From contig DLEF01000020.1 in NCBI GenBank assembly GCA_002481545.1, positions 12,752 through 34,379 of the forward strand: DNA of 21,628 bases, given 5' to 3'. The notes under the pieces are model-generated. The model ran no database searches, had not been told where the DNA came from, and was given only the letters and a program-made list of their open reading frames with translations. How positions within the stretch are numbered: position 1 is the first letter of the stretch; each line of letters starts with the position of its first letter. Below, piece by piece: positions 1-6,731 of the stretch. The stretch is from Cyanobacteria bacterium UBA7753. GTDB taxonomy: Bacteria; Cyanobacteriota; Vampirovibrionia; Gastranaerophilales; Gastranaerophilaceae. The translations under genes and the position numbers were made by a program.

Positions 1-147
1 TCTCGTGACAGCATTTCCGGATTTTGCGAAAAAGCAGGTATTGACAGAGCAATGTTATATGATATTTTTGCGGGAAAAAGAATGCCAAGAGTCGATACTC
101 TCGCAAAAATACTTAAAACTTTAGGGTATAATCTAAAAGTCGCTTAA
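1..147 (+). CDS. C-terminal fragment of a small XRE-type helix-turn-helix protein
   Basis: This is an open frame from the window edge to TAA at 145-147, giving 48 residues. It reads as the second half of a HTH_3 domain. The recognition-helix region GIDRAMLYDIFAGKRMP is followed by RVDTLAKILKTLGYNLKVA, typical of short XRE proteins including many type II antitoxins (HigA-like). The start and any toxin partner lie outside the window, so the antitoxin role is only a possibility. A strong hairpin terminator follows 55 bp downstream. Confidence 0.75.
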   Translation, partial: SRDSISGFCEKAGIDRAMLYDIFAGKRMPRVDTLAKILKTLGYNLKVA

Positions 148-201
148 CTCAATTTAACATTGAAATTTAATAATTAATGAATATATTACATAATTTTATT
201 T

Positions 202-233
202 AAACAGAAGGGGTGGAAATACCACCCCTGTTT
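202..233. terminator. Bidirectional hairpin terminator
   Basis: Perfect 8-bp arms AGGGGTGG (209-216) and CCACCCCT (222-229) enclose the loop AAATA. Outer AAAC (202-205) can pair with GTTT (230-233). A T-rich tail (TTTGTTTTTA) follows on the plus strand, and a weaker T-rich tail exists on the minus strand. It sits between the HTH gene (+) and the 3' end of the membrane-protein gene (-), so it can serve both. Confidence 0.8.
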
Positions 234-237
234 GTTT

Positions 238-1380
238 TTACTTAAATTTAAAACCTGACCAAACACCGTATTCTCCAAGCGTTTCACCATTAGAGGTACT
301 CTTGATTTTTGTTATAGCTAATGCCGTTTCGTTCTGCATATCAGGTTGATTTGATTCTAATTTGCCGAATATTGCACATGATTGCATAAGATTTTCTTTT
401 TGTTTTACATCTATACTGTACCATGCCAAAGGATTAATATAATATGTAAATGAATAGTCCTCTATATCGTAATAATCAAATACTTTTTCAATATTTGCTT
501 TAAACTGTTTTCTATTTTTTTCAAGCTCTGCTTTTACTATTTTTTGAGCTTCTTGTTTGGCTCTTTCTATTTCTTGTTTTTTCTTTTCTCTTTGTTTTAC
601 CAATTCGTTGTATTTTTCAGAACCTGCAAACACTACCATATCTTCTTTTACCCATTTATCATCACTGGTTTTGTAAAAACCGTTCTTTTTATAAAAATCT
701 TTGTATACGTCAATTTGTTCCAACGTATTCATTCTTTTTATACCGGTTTTCATGTTTGGTTCTGAACATATAATTGCGCTATCTTTGCTTATATATGCTG
801 TCGTAGTGGACGGTGCAGCTATTCCTGCAATCAAAAAAAGTATAACAATTGTCCAAATACGAGATTTTTTACTTGAGAATTTGTTCAGATGTTTGCTAAT
901 ATACTCATACGTTTTAGGAATTATAAATAAAGAACTCAACGTTAAACATATTGATGTCATAGGGGTTTCCACTATGCAGAAAATATTCATAAAGAAACAT
1001 ACTCCTATTATCCATAAGACTACATTCCAAAATTTTTGTGTAAATATTTCTTGTTCTTTATATTTTTTGAAAAATTCATCTTTATTTGTTTTACAATAAG
1101 TAATCATTTCTTTCATAATAGGTATATTCTTAGAAAAATATGATTCTATTTTTATGGTAGTATCTTTGGTTGTAATACATAATATCTTTTTTTTATTTAC
1201 CTCGCCTTCATATACATCACTTATATCATCGAAAGAACAGCTAAATACATTTTTATCTTTTGTTTTTATGGATAATCCGTCTTCAGTAAGGATTATTGTT
1301 ATTGAATCTGTCGGGTTTAATCCGGCTATCCCTTCAATACAATTACCTTCAAATTTTGTTTGTAAAATAGTATTTGCCAT
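238..1380 (-). CDS. Multidomain membrane protein of unknown function
   Basis: The 380-aa protein is not recognised as a named family. Residues 1-95 are beta-rich and look PH-like (GLSIKTKDKNVFSCSFDDISDVY). Hydrophobic segments lie near 117-135, 139-155 and 175-192. Residues 195-252 resemble an SH3-like extracytoplasmic module (AYISKDSAIICSEPN, then DKWVKEDMVVF). Residues 258-300 are a charged Lys/Glu coiled coil. The last 80 residues are soluble and contain two Cys. The start is supported by GGAG ending about 7 nt before ATG. It is transcribed alone, diverging from the 1564 gene. A sensor or scaffold spanning the inner membrane is plausible but is inference. Confidence 0.75.
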   Translation of the reverse strand: MANTILQTKFEGNCIEGIAGLNPTDSITIILTEDGLSIKTKDKNVFSCSFDDISDVYEGEVNKKKILCITTKDTTIKIESYFSKNIPIMKEMITYCKTNKDEFFKKYKEQEIFTQKFWNVVLWIIGVCFFMNIFCIVETPMTSICLTLSSLFIIPKTYEYISKHLNKFSSKKSRIWTIVILFLIAGIAAPSTTTAYISKDSAIICSEPNMKTGIKRMNTLEQIDVYKDFYKKNGFYKTSDDKWVKEDMVVFAGSEKYNELVKQREKKKQEIERAKQEAQKIVKAELEKNRKQFKANIEKVFDYYDIEDYSFTYYINPLAWYSIDVKQKENLMQSCAIFGKLESNQPDMQNETALAITKIKSTSNGETLGEYGVWSGFKFK

Positions 1381-1563
1381 ACATTTTCTCCTAAATATTA
1401 TAATTATTTACATTTATATGACTTCAATTATATAATATTTTTCCATTTTTTCAACTTTATAAAGAAAATAATAATATTAATCCTATTATCTCTTGAACAA
1501 TTGAGCGAAAAAATGCTCTAATAGACCTGTTATTTTAGGAATTAACACAATACAGAAAAATAT

Positions 1564-1782
1564 ATGTTAAAGAAACTTGTTAAGACGACATTGTCTGTCG
1601 GACTGTGTTCAATGGTGTTGAGTCTGCCGATTTCGGCAGAACCCGTTATGTACAACACAAATACGGGGGTTTATCATAAAACAACTTGCCGTTATGTAAA
1701 ACGCAGTAAATCAATGATTAAAATTGATAAAAAACAGGCTGTCCAAAAGGGCGGACGTGCCTGCAAGGTCTGTGGCGGATAG
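1564..1782 (+). CDS. Small exported Cys/His protein, Ada metal-binding-like
   Basis: The 72-aa precursor has a Lys-rich N-terminus, a hydrophobic core and a likely cleavage site after PISA (residue 25). The mature part has H38, C42, C67 and C70 in the spacing YHKTTC ... GGRACKVCGG. This resembles the zinc-binding half of Ada and the small Ada-like domains found with nucleases. Zinc binding is inferred from that pattern. No Shine-Dalgarno is visible in the normal window before the ATG; AGGA lies 23 nt upstream, too far. The stop is 2 nt before the next start, so it is in an operon with the nuclease-like protein and the K+ channel. Its function is unknown. Confidence 0.75.
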   Translation: MLKKLVKTTLSVGLCSMVLSLPISAEPVMYNTNTGVYHKTTCRYVKRSKSMIKIDKKQAVQKGGRACKVCGG

Positions 1783-1784
1783 AT

Positions 1785-2204
1785 ATGAAAAGAGAAAAGA
1801 TTTATATTTTTATCATCATAATATTAGCATTCATTCTTGGCGGAATGATTTACACATATTGTACAACCTATCCGTTCAAAGAGGCAGAATTTGAGCAGGG
1901 AAAAGAAAAATACAAAGAAAAAGATTATGTTGATGCGTATTGCAGAGGTATTACAGAATACAGACTGCCTGACAGGACAAGAGTAGATTGTCTCACGGAT
2001 GAATATGCAATCGAGTTCGATTGGGCAAAGAAATGGGCTGAAAGTATCGGACAAGCAAAATATTATGCAAAAATGACAGGGAAAAAACCCGCCGTTGCAA
2101 TAATCATGAAGTCGCCAAAAGATAAAAGATTTATCAAACGAATAGAAAAAGCTGACAGCGATATAAAAATTTTTGAAATAAAATCAAGAGATTATAAAAA
2201 ATAA
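1785..2204 (+). CDS. Membrane-anchored PD-(D/E)XK nuclease-like protein
   Basis: The 139-aa protein has one N-terminal hydrophobic segment (residues 6-24), either a signal anchor or an uncleaved signal. It is followed by a compact conserved domain with EYRLPDRTRVDC (D68), AIEFDWAKKWAE (E77, D79, K82/K83) and IGQAKYY (Q90, Y93, Y94). The spacing D..ExD..K..QxxYY matches a degenerate PD-(D/E)XK core with its trailing QxxxY motif. From memory, similar small exported proteins with the same DRTRVDCLTDEYAIEFD block occur in other diderms without assigned function. Catalytic activity is inference. The stop overlaps the channel start as TAATG, suggesting translational coupling. Confidence 0.7.
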   Translation: MKREKIYIFIIIILAFILGGMIYTYCTTYPFKEAEFEQGKEKYKEKDYVDAYCRGITEYRLPDRTRVDCLTDEYAIEFDWAKKWAESIGQAKYYAKMTGKKPAVAIIMKSPKDKRFIKRIEKADSDIKIFEIKSRDYKK

Positions 2205-2911
2205 TGAAAAAACTAATAAGAAATTTTTTAGATAATAAATATGTAGAAAACAGTATAATGACCTTAATTGTACTGAACTTAATCGTTTTTATTTTAGACA
2301 GTATGGTGTCTTTTCATAACAAATTCTGCGATTTCGTACATATATTTGAGTTAGTATCAGTCATTATTTTTACAATCGAATATATCCTGCGTGTATTCTC
2401 TCTTGAACGCTTCAAAGATGTATTTAAACCGATGATGCTGGTTGATTTCTTTGCAGTCGCTCCGTATTATATCAGCTTTGTTACGGTAAATACTATATTC
2501 TTGAGAATATTCAGACTTTCAAGATTACTGAGAATACTTAAAATCGGGCGTTATTCCAAGGCTCTCGAAAACATAAAACGAGGTTTTTTGGACAAAAAAG
2601 AGGAACTGTTCATAACGTTTTCTATCTTTTGTGTAGGGATTTTATTATCCGCAATCCTTATTTATATAGCGGAACACGATGCACAGCCTGATGTATTTAC
2701 TTCAATCCCTAAGTGTATTTATTTCACAATCATAACGGTAACTTCCGTAGGCTACGGCGATATCAGCCCTGTTACTCTTTTCGGCAGAACAATTTGCAGT
2801 ATAACAGCCGTTTTGGGAATTGGGATTCACGGGCTATTTATAGGTGTTATCGGAGCTGCCTTTATGCACGCATTCGGAAAAGATGAAGATGCTACCGCGC
2901 CTATGCAATAA
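2204..2911 (+). CDS. Voltage-gated-type potassium channel subunit
   Basis: The 235-aa protein has the six-transmembrane plan. S1 lies about 17-35, S2 about 45-64, S3 about 76-95, and S4 about 100-114 with Arg/Lys every third residue (R101, R104, R107, R110, K113). S5 is about 134-157, followed by a pore loop with selectivity filter TSVGYGD (180-186) and S6 about 194-222. It should form a tetrameric inner-membrane K+ channel gated by membrane potential. No C-terminal RCK/TrkA-N domain is present; the protein ends soon after S6. The start overlaps the stop of the preceding gene by one base, making it the third member of that operon. It converges on the flavodoxin gene with an 8-nt gap. Confidence 0.93.
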   Translation: MKKLIRNFLDNKYVENSIMTLIVLNLIVFILDSMVSFHNKFCDFVHIFELVSVIIFTIEYILRVFSLERFKDVFKPMMLVDFFAVAPYYISFVTVNTIFLRIFRLSRLLRILKIGRYSKALENIKRGFLDKKEELFITFSIFCVGILLSAILIYIAEHDAQPDVFTSIPKCIYFTIITVTSVGYGDISPVTLFGRTICSITAVLGIGIHGLFIGVIGAAFMHAFGKDEDATAPMQ

Positions 2912-2919
2912 TTACAATA

Positions 2920-3441
2920 TTAATACCCCAAATCATTGATCCAAGCTGTGACCTGCTGTTCGGCTTGAGCATGGCTGTTTTGGGCAACATGCCCGTATAT
3001 TCCGAGACCTCTCAAGACCTTGGCACCAGTTTTGTCCATACCTTGTGTGCCCATAAAACCGCTGCCCTCATGGGTTGCAAAAGGCAAAATCGTTTTGCCC
3101 GAAAAATCGTAACTGTCCAAGAAAGTATAAACAGGCATAGGCTTATCACCCCACCAGATAGGATACCCGATAAATATTGTGTCATATTTATCAAAATCAT
3201 CAATATGCCCGACTATTTCGGGACGGGCGTTTTGTTGTTTTTCAACCTTTGAATATCTTGTGAGTTCGGTATACCCCTTCGGATAATTGTCATTCACAGG
3301 TTTTATTTCAAACAAATCTCCGCCCGTTTTATCTGCGATTATTTTGGCAATAATCGCGGTGTTTCCCTCGGTGATATTCCCAACTCCGTATTGTTCCCCT
3401 GTCTTTGAAAAATATGCAATTAAGATTTTATGATTGCTCAT
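2920..3441 (-). CDS. Flavodoxin-family protein
   Basis: The 173-aa protein has an N-terminal FMN-phosphate loop on the first strand (ILIAYFSKTG), a flavin-stacking region IFIGYPIWWG and an acidic patch around DDFDKYD. It would bind FMN and carry or transfer electrons in the cytoplasm. The frame is open up to 3528, but that extension reads through a palindromic repeat and lacks a ribosome binding site. The start at 3441 has AAAGGAG at 3448-3454, so it is preferred. It lies downstream of a dead FMN-reductase gene and an aldo/keto reductase on the same strand, all next to a LysR regulator. This suggests a redox or detoxification locus. The specific partner is unknown. Confidence 0.9.
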   Translation of the reverse strand: MSNHKILIAYFSKTGEQYGVGNITEGNTAIIAKIIADKTGGDLFEIKPVNDNYPKGYTELTRYSKVEKQQNARPEIVGHIDDFDKYDTIFIGYPIWWGDKPMPVYTFLDSYDFSGKTILPFATHEGSGFMGTQGMDKTGAKVLRGLGIYGHVAQNSHAQAEQQVTAWINDLGY

Positions 3442-3447
3442 GTTTTG

Positions 3448-3454
3448 CTCCTTT
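3448..3454 (-). promoter_or_regulatory. Shine-Dalgarno that fixes the flavodoxin start
   Basis: On the minus strand this reads AAAGGAG, 6 nt upstream of the ATG at 3441. It is the only good ribosome binding site in the open frame, so the upstream ATG at 3528 is rejected. Confidence 0.8.
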
Positions 3455-3474
3455 AAAATTTCATAGGTTGCGTT

Positions 3475-3498
3475 GGTGCGGTAGTGACCGCACCCTAC
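3475..3498. repeat. REP-like palindrome, copy 1
   Basis: Arms GGTGCGGT (3475-3482) and ACCGCACC (3487-3494) enclose the loop AGTG, followed by CTAC. The reverse complement of 21197-21220 matches this 24-nt unit at 23 of 24 positions. It lies in the leader of the flavodoxin gene. Confidence 0.85.
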
Positions 3499-3516
3499 TC
3501 CTTTAATTTCGTTATT

Positions 3517-3534
3517 GGTGCGAAACATCGCACC
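3517..3534. repeat. REP-like palindrome of a second type, copy 1
   Basis: Arms GGTGCGA (3517-3523) and TCGCACC (3528-3534) enclose the loop AACA. The reverse complement of 18448-18465 matches at 17 of 18 positions. The flanks share a further CGCACC..TTTGTTTAA..CTGA pattern, so the repeat unit extends beyond the palindrome. Confidence 0.7.
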
Positions 3535-3576
3535 CTATTTTGTTTAAAGTTCTGAGATATTCGTTAGGACAAACTC

Positions 3577-3636
3577 TCACCCTGCATTTGTACATCCTTT
3601 TTTATGCGGTGAACCGTTGAATAATAATACTTTCAT
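3577..3636 (-). pseudogene. 5' remnant of an NADPH-dependent FMN reductase (iron-sulfur flavoprotein-like)
   Basis: On the minus strand, ATG at 3636-3634 opens MKVLLFNGSPHKKGCTNAG and then TGA. This is the first beta strand and flavin phosphate loop (NGSPHKKGCT) of the NADPH-dependent FMN reductase family. Full-length members have roughly 180-200 residues; only 19 codons remain. An excellent AAGGAG lies just upstream (3643-3648). The next 50 bp run into repeat-like sequence with no recognisable continuation. It sits between the aldo/keto reductase and the flavodoxin, so the locus probably once had three genes. It is too short for a functional enzyme. Confidence 0.7.
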
Positions 3637-3666
3637 TTATGTCTCCTTGTTTTAAGTTAATAACTC

Positions 3667-3693
3667 TGCACTTTTAACTTTGCACTTTGCACT
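3667..3693. repeat. Short TTGCAC(TTT) direct repeat
   Basis: TGCACTTT-like units occur three times in 27 bp, interrupted by TAAC. It lies between the aldo/keto reductase stop and the reductase remnant. No coding potential is seen. Confidence 0.6.
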
Positions 3694-3721
3694 CTCTTAG
3701 AGCCCTACTGCCTTAGTATCT

Positions 3722-4714
3722 CTAATACAGCCCTGTCTGTACGTGCGGAACATAAGGTGCCTCAAGTTTTTTAATTATGTTATCACTCAACTTGATATCA
3801 AGCGCGGATACGGCTTCTTCAACGTGTTTTACGTCAGTAAACCCTACAATCGGAGCGGTTATATACGGTTTTGATAACATCCATGCCAGAGAAACCTGCG
3901 CCATAGAGTAACCCAACTCATTAGCGATTTTTTCGAGATTATCGACTACAACCTTATCTTGCGCATCCGTTGCACCCCATACCATTGGAGAAACTTCATC
4001 AATACTGTTTCTTGCGGTTTTGGTACCCCAAGGATGAGCGCATCTTCCGCCTGCCAAAGGTGACCACGGGACAACGGCAATTTTTCTGTCCTGACAAAGC
4101 GGCATCATCTCGCGTTCTTCTTCTCTGTAGATTAGGTTGTATTGGTTCTGCATAGATACAAACTTTGTCCAGCCGTTTCTTTCAGCGATTTGGTTAAGTC
4201 TTTCAAATTCCCAAGACCACATAACCGATGCGCCTATGTATCTTGCTTTGCCTGATTTTACGACATCGTGGAGAGCTTCCATAATCTCCTCCATAGGAGT
4301 GTCGTGGTCGAGTCTGTGTATTTGATAAACGTCAACATAGTCGAGCCCCAATCTTTCCAAAGAGTGGTCAATCTCTGCCATAATATTTTTGCGGGAGAGT
4401 CCTGCCCCGTTCGGTCTGCCCTCTCTCATTGCGAAGTTTACCTTTGTTGCGACAACAATTTCATCTCTGTTTATACCGTATTCTTTAATCAATCTGCCCG
4501 TTATTTCTTCCGAGGTCCCCATTTGATATACGTTTGCCGTATCAAAATAGTTTATCCCCAAATCAATCGCTTTTTTAAATATCGGTTTAGCGTCTTCATA
4601 ATCTTTTGCCCAAGGGAAAACTCCGTTTTCTTTTCCGGGCTTGCCGAAGCTCATACATCCCAAACAAATCCTTGAAACATCCATTCCCGTATTACCGAAT
4701 TTTACATATTGCAT
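3722..4714 (-). CDS. Aldo/keto reductase (YajO/AKR type)
   Basis: The 330-aa protein is full length for the family. The TIM-barrel catalytic tetrad is visible: D58 and Y63 in FDTANVY, K91 in ATKVNF and H133 in YQIHR. The C-terminal region has SLAWMLSKPYITAPIVGF, the usual NADPH-binding and barrel-end motif. It should reduce aldehydes or ketones with NADPH in the cytoplasm; the substrate cannot be read from sequence. AGGAG sits a few bases before the ATG. It is divergent from a LysR gene with 119 bp between the starts, the usual arrangement for LysR control of a redox gene. Confidence 0.95.
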   Translation of the reverse strand: MQYVKFGNTGMDVSRICLGCMSFGKPGKENGVFPWAKDYEDAKPIFKKAIDLGINYFDTANVYQMGTSEEITGRLIKEYGINRDEIVVATKVNFAMREGRPNGAGLSRKNIMAEIDHSLERLGLDYVDVYQIHRLDHDTPMEEIMEALHDVVKSGKARYIGASVMWSWEFERLNQIAERNGWTKFVSMQNQYNLIYREEEREMMPLCQDRKIAVVPWSPLAGGRCAHPWGTKTARNSIDEVSPMVWGATDAQDKVVVDNLEKIANELGYSMAQVSLAWMLSKPYITAPIVGFTDVKHVEEAVSALDIKLSDNIIKKLEAPYVPHVQTGLY

Positions 4715-4775
4715 AGTTTATTCTCCTTTTGTTCTGTTCATCTTATATTTGTATAATAAACTATGTTTTACTAAT

Positions 4776-4788
4776 TTTCAAATTGAAA
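4776..4788. promoter_or_regulatory. Candidate LysR operator
   Basis: TTTCAAATTGAAA is a perfect palindrome with 6-bp arms around one central base. It lies midway between the divergent aldo/keto reductase and LysR genes and just upstream of the LysR -35. LysR proteins usually bind a T-N11-A dyad in such spacers. The assignment is positional. Confidence 0.5.
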
Positions 4789-4798
4789 GTTTAGATTA

Positions 4799-4833
4799 TT
4801 GATTTAATTTTTCGATTAAGATATAATCAAGGT
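4799..4833 (+). promoter_or_regulatory. Promoter of the LysR gene, predicted leaderless
   Basis: TTGATT (4799-4804), 17-bp spacer, TATAAT (4822-4827). The -10 ends 7 nt before the A of ATG at 4834, so transcription should begin at or next to the start codon. AAGG lies only 1 nt from the ATG, too close to work as a ribosome binding site. Confidence 0.7.
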
Positions 4834-5736
4834 ATGAATACGAAACAAATTGATTATATTATAGAGCTCGCAAGAACACAGAATTTCAACAGAGCTGCGG
4901 AAAACCTGTATATTTCGCAATCCACACTAACTTATCAGATAAAAGAGATTGAAAAAGAACTCAAGTTTAAACTGTTTGAACGCTCGGGCAAGGGGGCTGT
5001 CCTGACACCTGCAGGCAGTCAGTTTTGCACAGCAATTAAGGATATAAAATCACAGCTCCAACACGCAGTAGAGCAGGCGCAGAATTTCAGCAAGAAATAC
5101 TCTGATAACATAACAATAGGTCTGCCTGTAAGAACCTGCATTCATCCCCTTCCGCAGGCAATTAAGATATTCAACAAAAAATATCCCGATATCTCTGTTA
5201 CCCCGATATTCAATGGGTTTTATAATCCGGAAGAATTTTTAAAAGGGAATCAGGATATATTTTTTACTTTTGATAACGAGATGAAACATGTTCCCGATAC
5301 AAAGTTGATTTATCTGTACACTGCAGGGATTTATCTTCTCTCTAAAAAAGATGATGAACTTGCAAAACTAAAGACTGTTAAGCCCAAGGATTTGAAGGGC
5401 AGAACGCTTATGGTCGGGGGCGGTTCGCCACCGCAGTTGAGAGCATTGCAGCAAAGACTCATAAACACGATTGATATAGATTATTTTAATTCCGAAAACC
5501 ACGATACAACTCTCACAAATATTTTGGCAGACAGAGGGATTTGTTTAACTCCGGGGTTCTTCCGTGATTATACGGATGAGTTTGCTTGGACACCGTTTGA
5601 GTGCGAAGAAAAATTTGAATGTTATTTGTGTGTAAGGACTTCCGACAGAAAAGAAAGCGTCGATAATTTCATAAAAATTTTGTCTGATTTATACAAAAAT
5701 AGAACAAAATTTAAACGTGCAAAAGCACACTTATAG
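4834..5736 (+). CDS. LysR-family transcriptional regulator
   Basis: The 300-aa protein has the standard LTTR plan. The N-terminal winged HTH has NFNRAAENLYISQSTLTYQIKEIE at 18-41 and LFERSGKGAVLTPAG completing the wing. A linker helix follows, then a two-lobed effector-binding domain from about residue 90 (ITIGLPVRTCIHPL). Its position opposite the aldo/keto reductase, FMN-reductase remnant and flavodoxin suggests it controls that locus, probably in response to an electrophile or redox ligand. The ligand is unknown. Its promoter looks leaderless. Confidence 0.95.
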   Translation: MNTKQIDYIIELARTQNFNRAAENLYISQSTLTYQIKEIEKELKFKLFERSGKGAVLTPAGSQFCTAIKDIKSQLQHAVEQAQNFSKKYSDNITIGLPVRTCIHPLPQAIKIFNKKYPDISVTPIFNGFYNPEEFLKGNQDIFFTFDNEMKHVPDTKLIYLYTAGIYLLSKKDDELAKLKTVKPKDLKGRTLMVGGGSPPQLRALQQRLINTIDIDYFNSENHDTTLTNILADRGICLTPGFFRDYTDEFAWTPFECEEKFECYLCVRTSDRKESVDNFIKILSDLYKNRTKFKRAKAHL

Positions 5737-5790
5737 AGCATTTGCGCAAAATTCCTTTTATTAATTTTTAGCCAAAAACAAAACGAAAAT

Positions 5791-5833
5791 TTGAAATATA
5801 GTTATAAAGGTAGTATTATTTTTTTGATATAAT
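5791..5833 (+). promoter_or_regulatory. Promoter of the exported-protein gene at 5860
   Basis: TTGAAA (5791-5796), a 17-bp spacer and TATTAT (5814-5819) form a good sigma-70-type promoter with a leader of about 34 nt. A second -10-like TATAAT lies at 5828-5833 and could give a shorter leader. Confidence 0.5.
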
Positions 5834-5859
5834 TTATTTGAGATACTAAAAACGAAAAG

Positions 5860-6594
5860 ATGAAAAAGATGTTTAAAAAATTAACGATATTATTTATATG
5901 CTGTGTTATTGCCACATCAGTTTACGCAAAAGGAACAAACAAAACAGAGACTGAAACGACAGACGCGCAAGCACAGGAAATACAGACTGAAACAACAGAG
6001 GAACCGCAGGAAAAACAGCAACAGGCGATTGAGTTGGACTTGTCAAACATAAATAACAAAGTAAATGTTCCGAAAAACGTCAACAAAGGCGCATATAAAA
6101 GCAAAAATTATGCCGTAAAAGCTAATGATGACAACAGATACGTGTATGATGAAAGAGACGCATATCAAAAGAAGACAACTTCTTATAAAAAATCAAAGAA
6201 ATTCAAAAACGGCGAAGTCGGGGCAAAATATGATACAACTATTGCACCTGAAAGTGCAACGCAAACAAGAACGCTGTACACAAAGTATAACTTAAACAGC
6301 AAAACCTCCGTAAACGCGTCATATAAAAACGGTTCTTCGGCTAATCCTTCCGACCAGTTGAAAGGGACGGTTTCCGTATCACCTGAATACAGAATAAACA
6401 AGAAGGTTTCTGTACAAAACGATTTTTCAAAAAATATAAACAGCGGAGCCACAAAAGAGGGTGTATCAATAAAGATTAACCCGCTAAAAGACCATGACAG
6501 AATGGACATACAGATGGGAGCCGGACAGGTTCAATATCAAGGCGGGCCTCCTCCGAGCTCACAAATAAACTTCGGCACAAATTTCAGGTTTTAG
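5860..6594 (+). CDS. Exported protein, possible small outer-membrane beta-barrel
   Basis: The 244-aa precursor has a signal peptide (MKKMFKKL, hydrophobic core, cleavage near VYA at about 23). A Thr/Glu/Gln-rich low-complexity linker follows at about 25-55. From about residue 100 there are alternating polar/hydrophobic strands (TLYTKYNLNSKTSVNASYKN, then KGTVSVSPEYRINKKVSVQNDF). It ends in NFGTNFRF, with a terminal Phe as in the BamA-recognised beta-signal of outer-membrane proteins. The number of strands seems low for a monomeric barrel, so an oligomer or periplasmic protein is also possible. The Shine-Dalgarno is weak (GAAAAG). A second in-frame ATG lies 3 codons in. Confidence 0.75.
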   Translation: MKKMFKKLTILFICCVIATSVYAKGTNKTETETTDAQAQEIQTETTEEPQEKQQQAIELDLSNINNKVNVPKNVNKGAYKSKNYAVKANDDNRYVYDERDAYQKKTTSYKKSKKFKNGEVGAKYDTTIAPESATQTRTLYTKYNLNSKTSVNASYKNGSSANPSDQLKGTVSVSPEYRINKKVSVQNDFSKNINSGATKEGVSIKINPLKDHDRMDIQMGAGQVQYQGGPPPSSQINFGTNFRF

Positions 6595-6644
6595 TGGTAG
6601 GGGGAAATATATTACCGCCGATATTTCAACCATGCAAAAAAAAT

Positions 6645-6731
6645 CGGAGAAGGCGGGATTCGAACCCGCGGTGGAGTCTCCCCCACAACGACTTTCGAGG
6701 TCGTCACCTTAAACCGCTCGGACACTTCTCC
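6645..6731 (-). tRNA. tRNA-Ser (anticodon CGA)
   Basis: Read on the minus strand, this is a full 87-nt cloverleaf. The acceptor GGAGAAG pairs with CTTCTCC and the discriminator is G. The anticodon stem ACGAC/GTCGT carries the loop CTCGAAA, giving CGA and decoding UCG. A class II long variable arm follows the anticodon stem (GGGGGAGACTCC region). The T-arm is GCGGGTTCGAATCCCGC. CCA is not encoded. A T8 run follows the 3' end. Confidence 0.96.

Noticed and set aside
544..1435. Plus-strand open frames opposite the 380-aa membrane protein
   Set aside because: Phe-rich shadow frames of a Lys-rich coding strand; no ribosome binding sites.
1503..1518. GAGC/GCTC hairpin upstream of the 1564 gene as a riboswitch or attenuator
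   Set aside because: A 4-bp stem with no further structure or conservation signal visible; not supportable.
3442..3528. N-terminal extension of the flavodoxin frame to give 202 aa
   Set aside because: The extra 29 codons read through a palindromic repeat, lack a ribosome binding site, and the flavodoxin fold begins right after the SD-led ATG at 3441.
6604..6627. GAAATAT-N10-ATATTTC stem just after the 5860 gene as a terminator
   Set aside because: The stem is AT-only and has no T-run on the plus strand at the right place; too weak to call.
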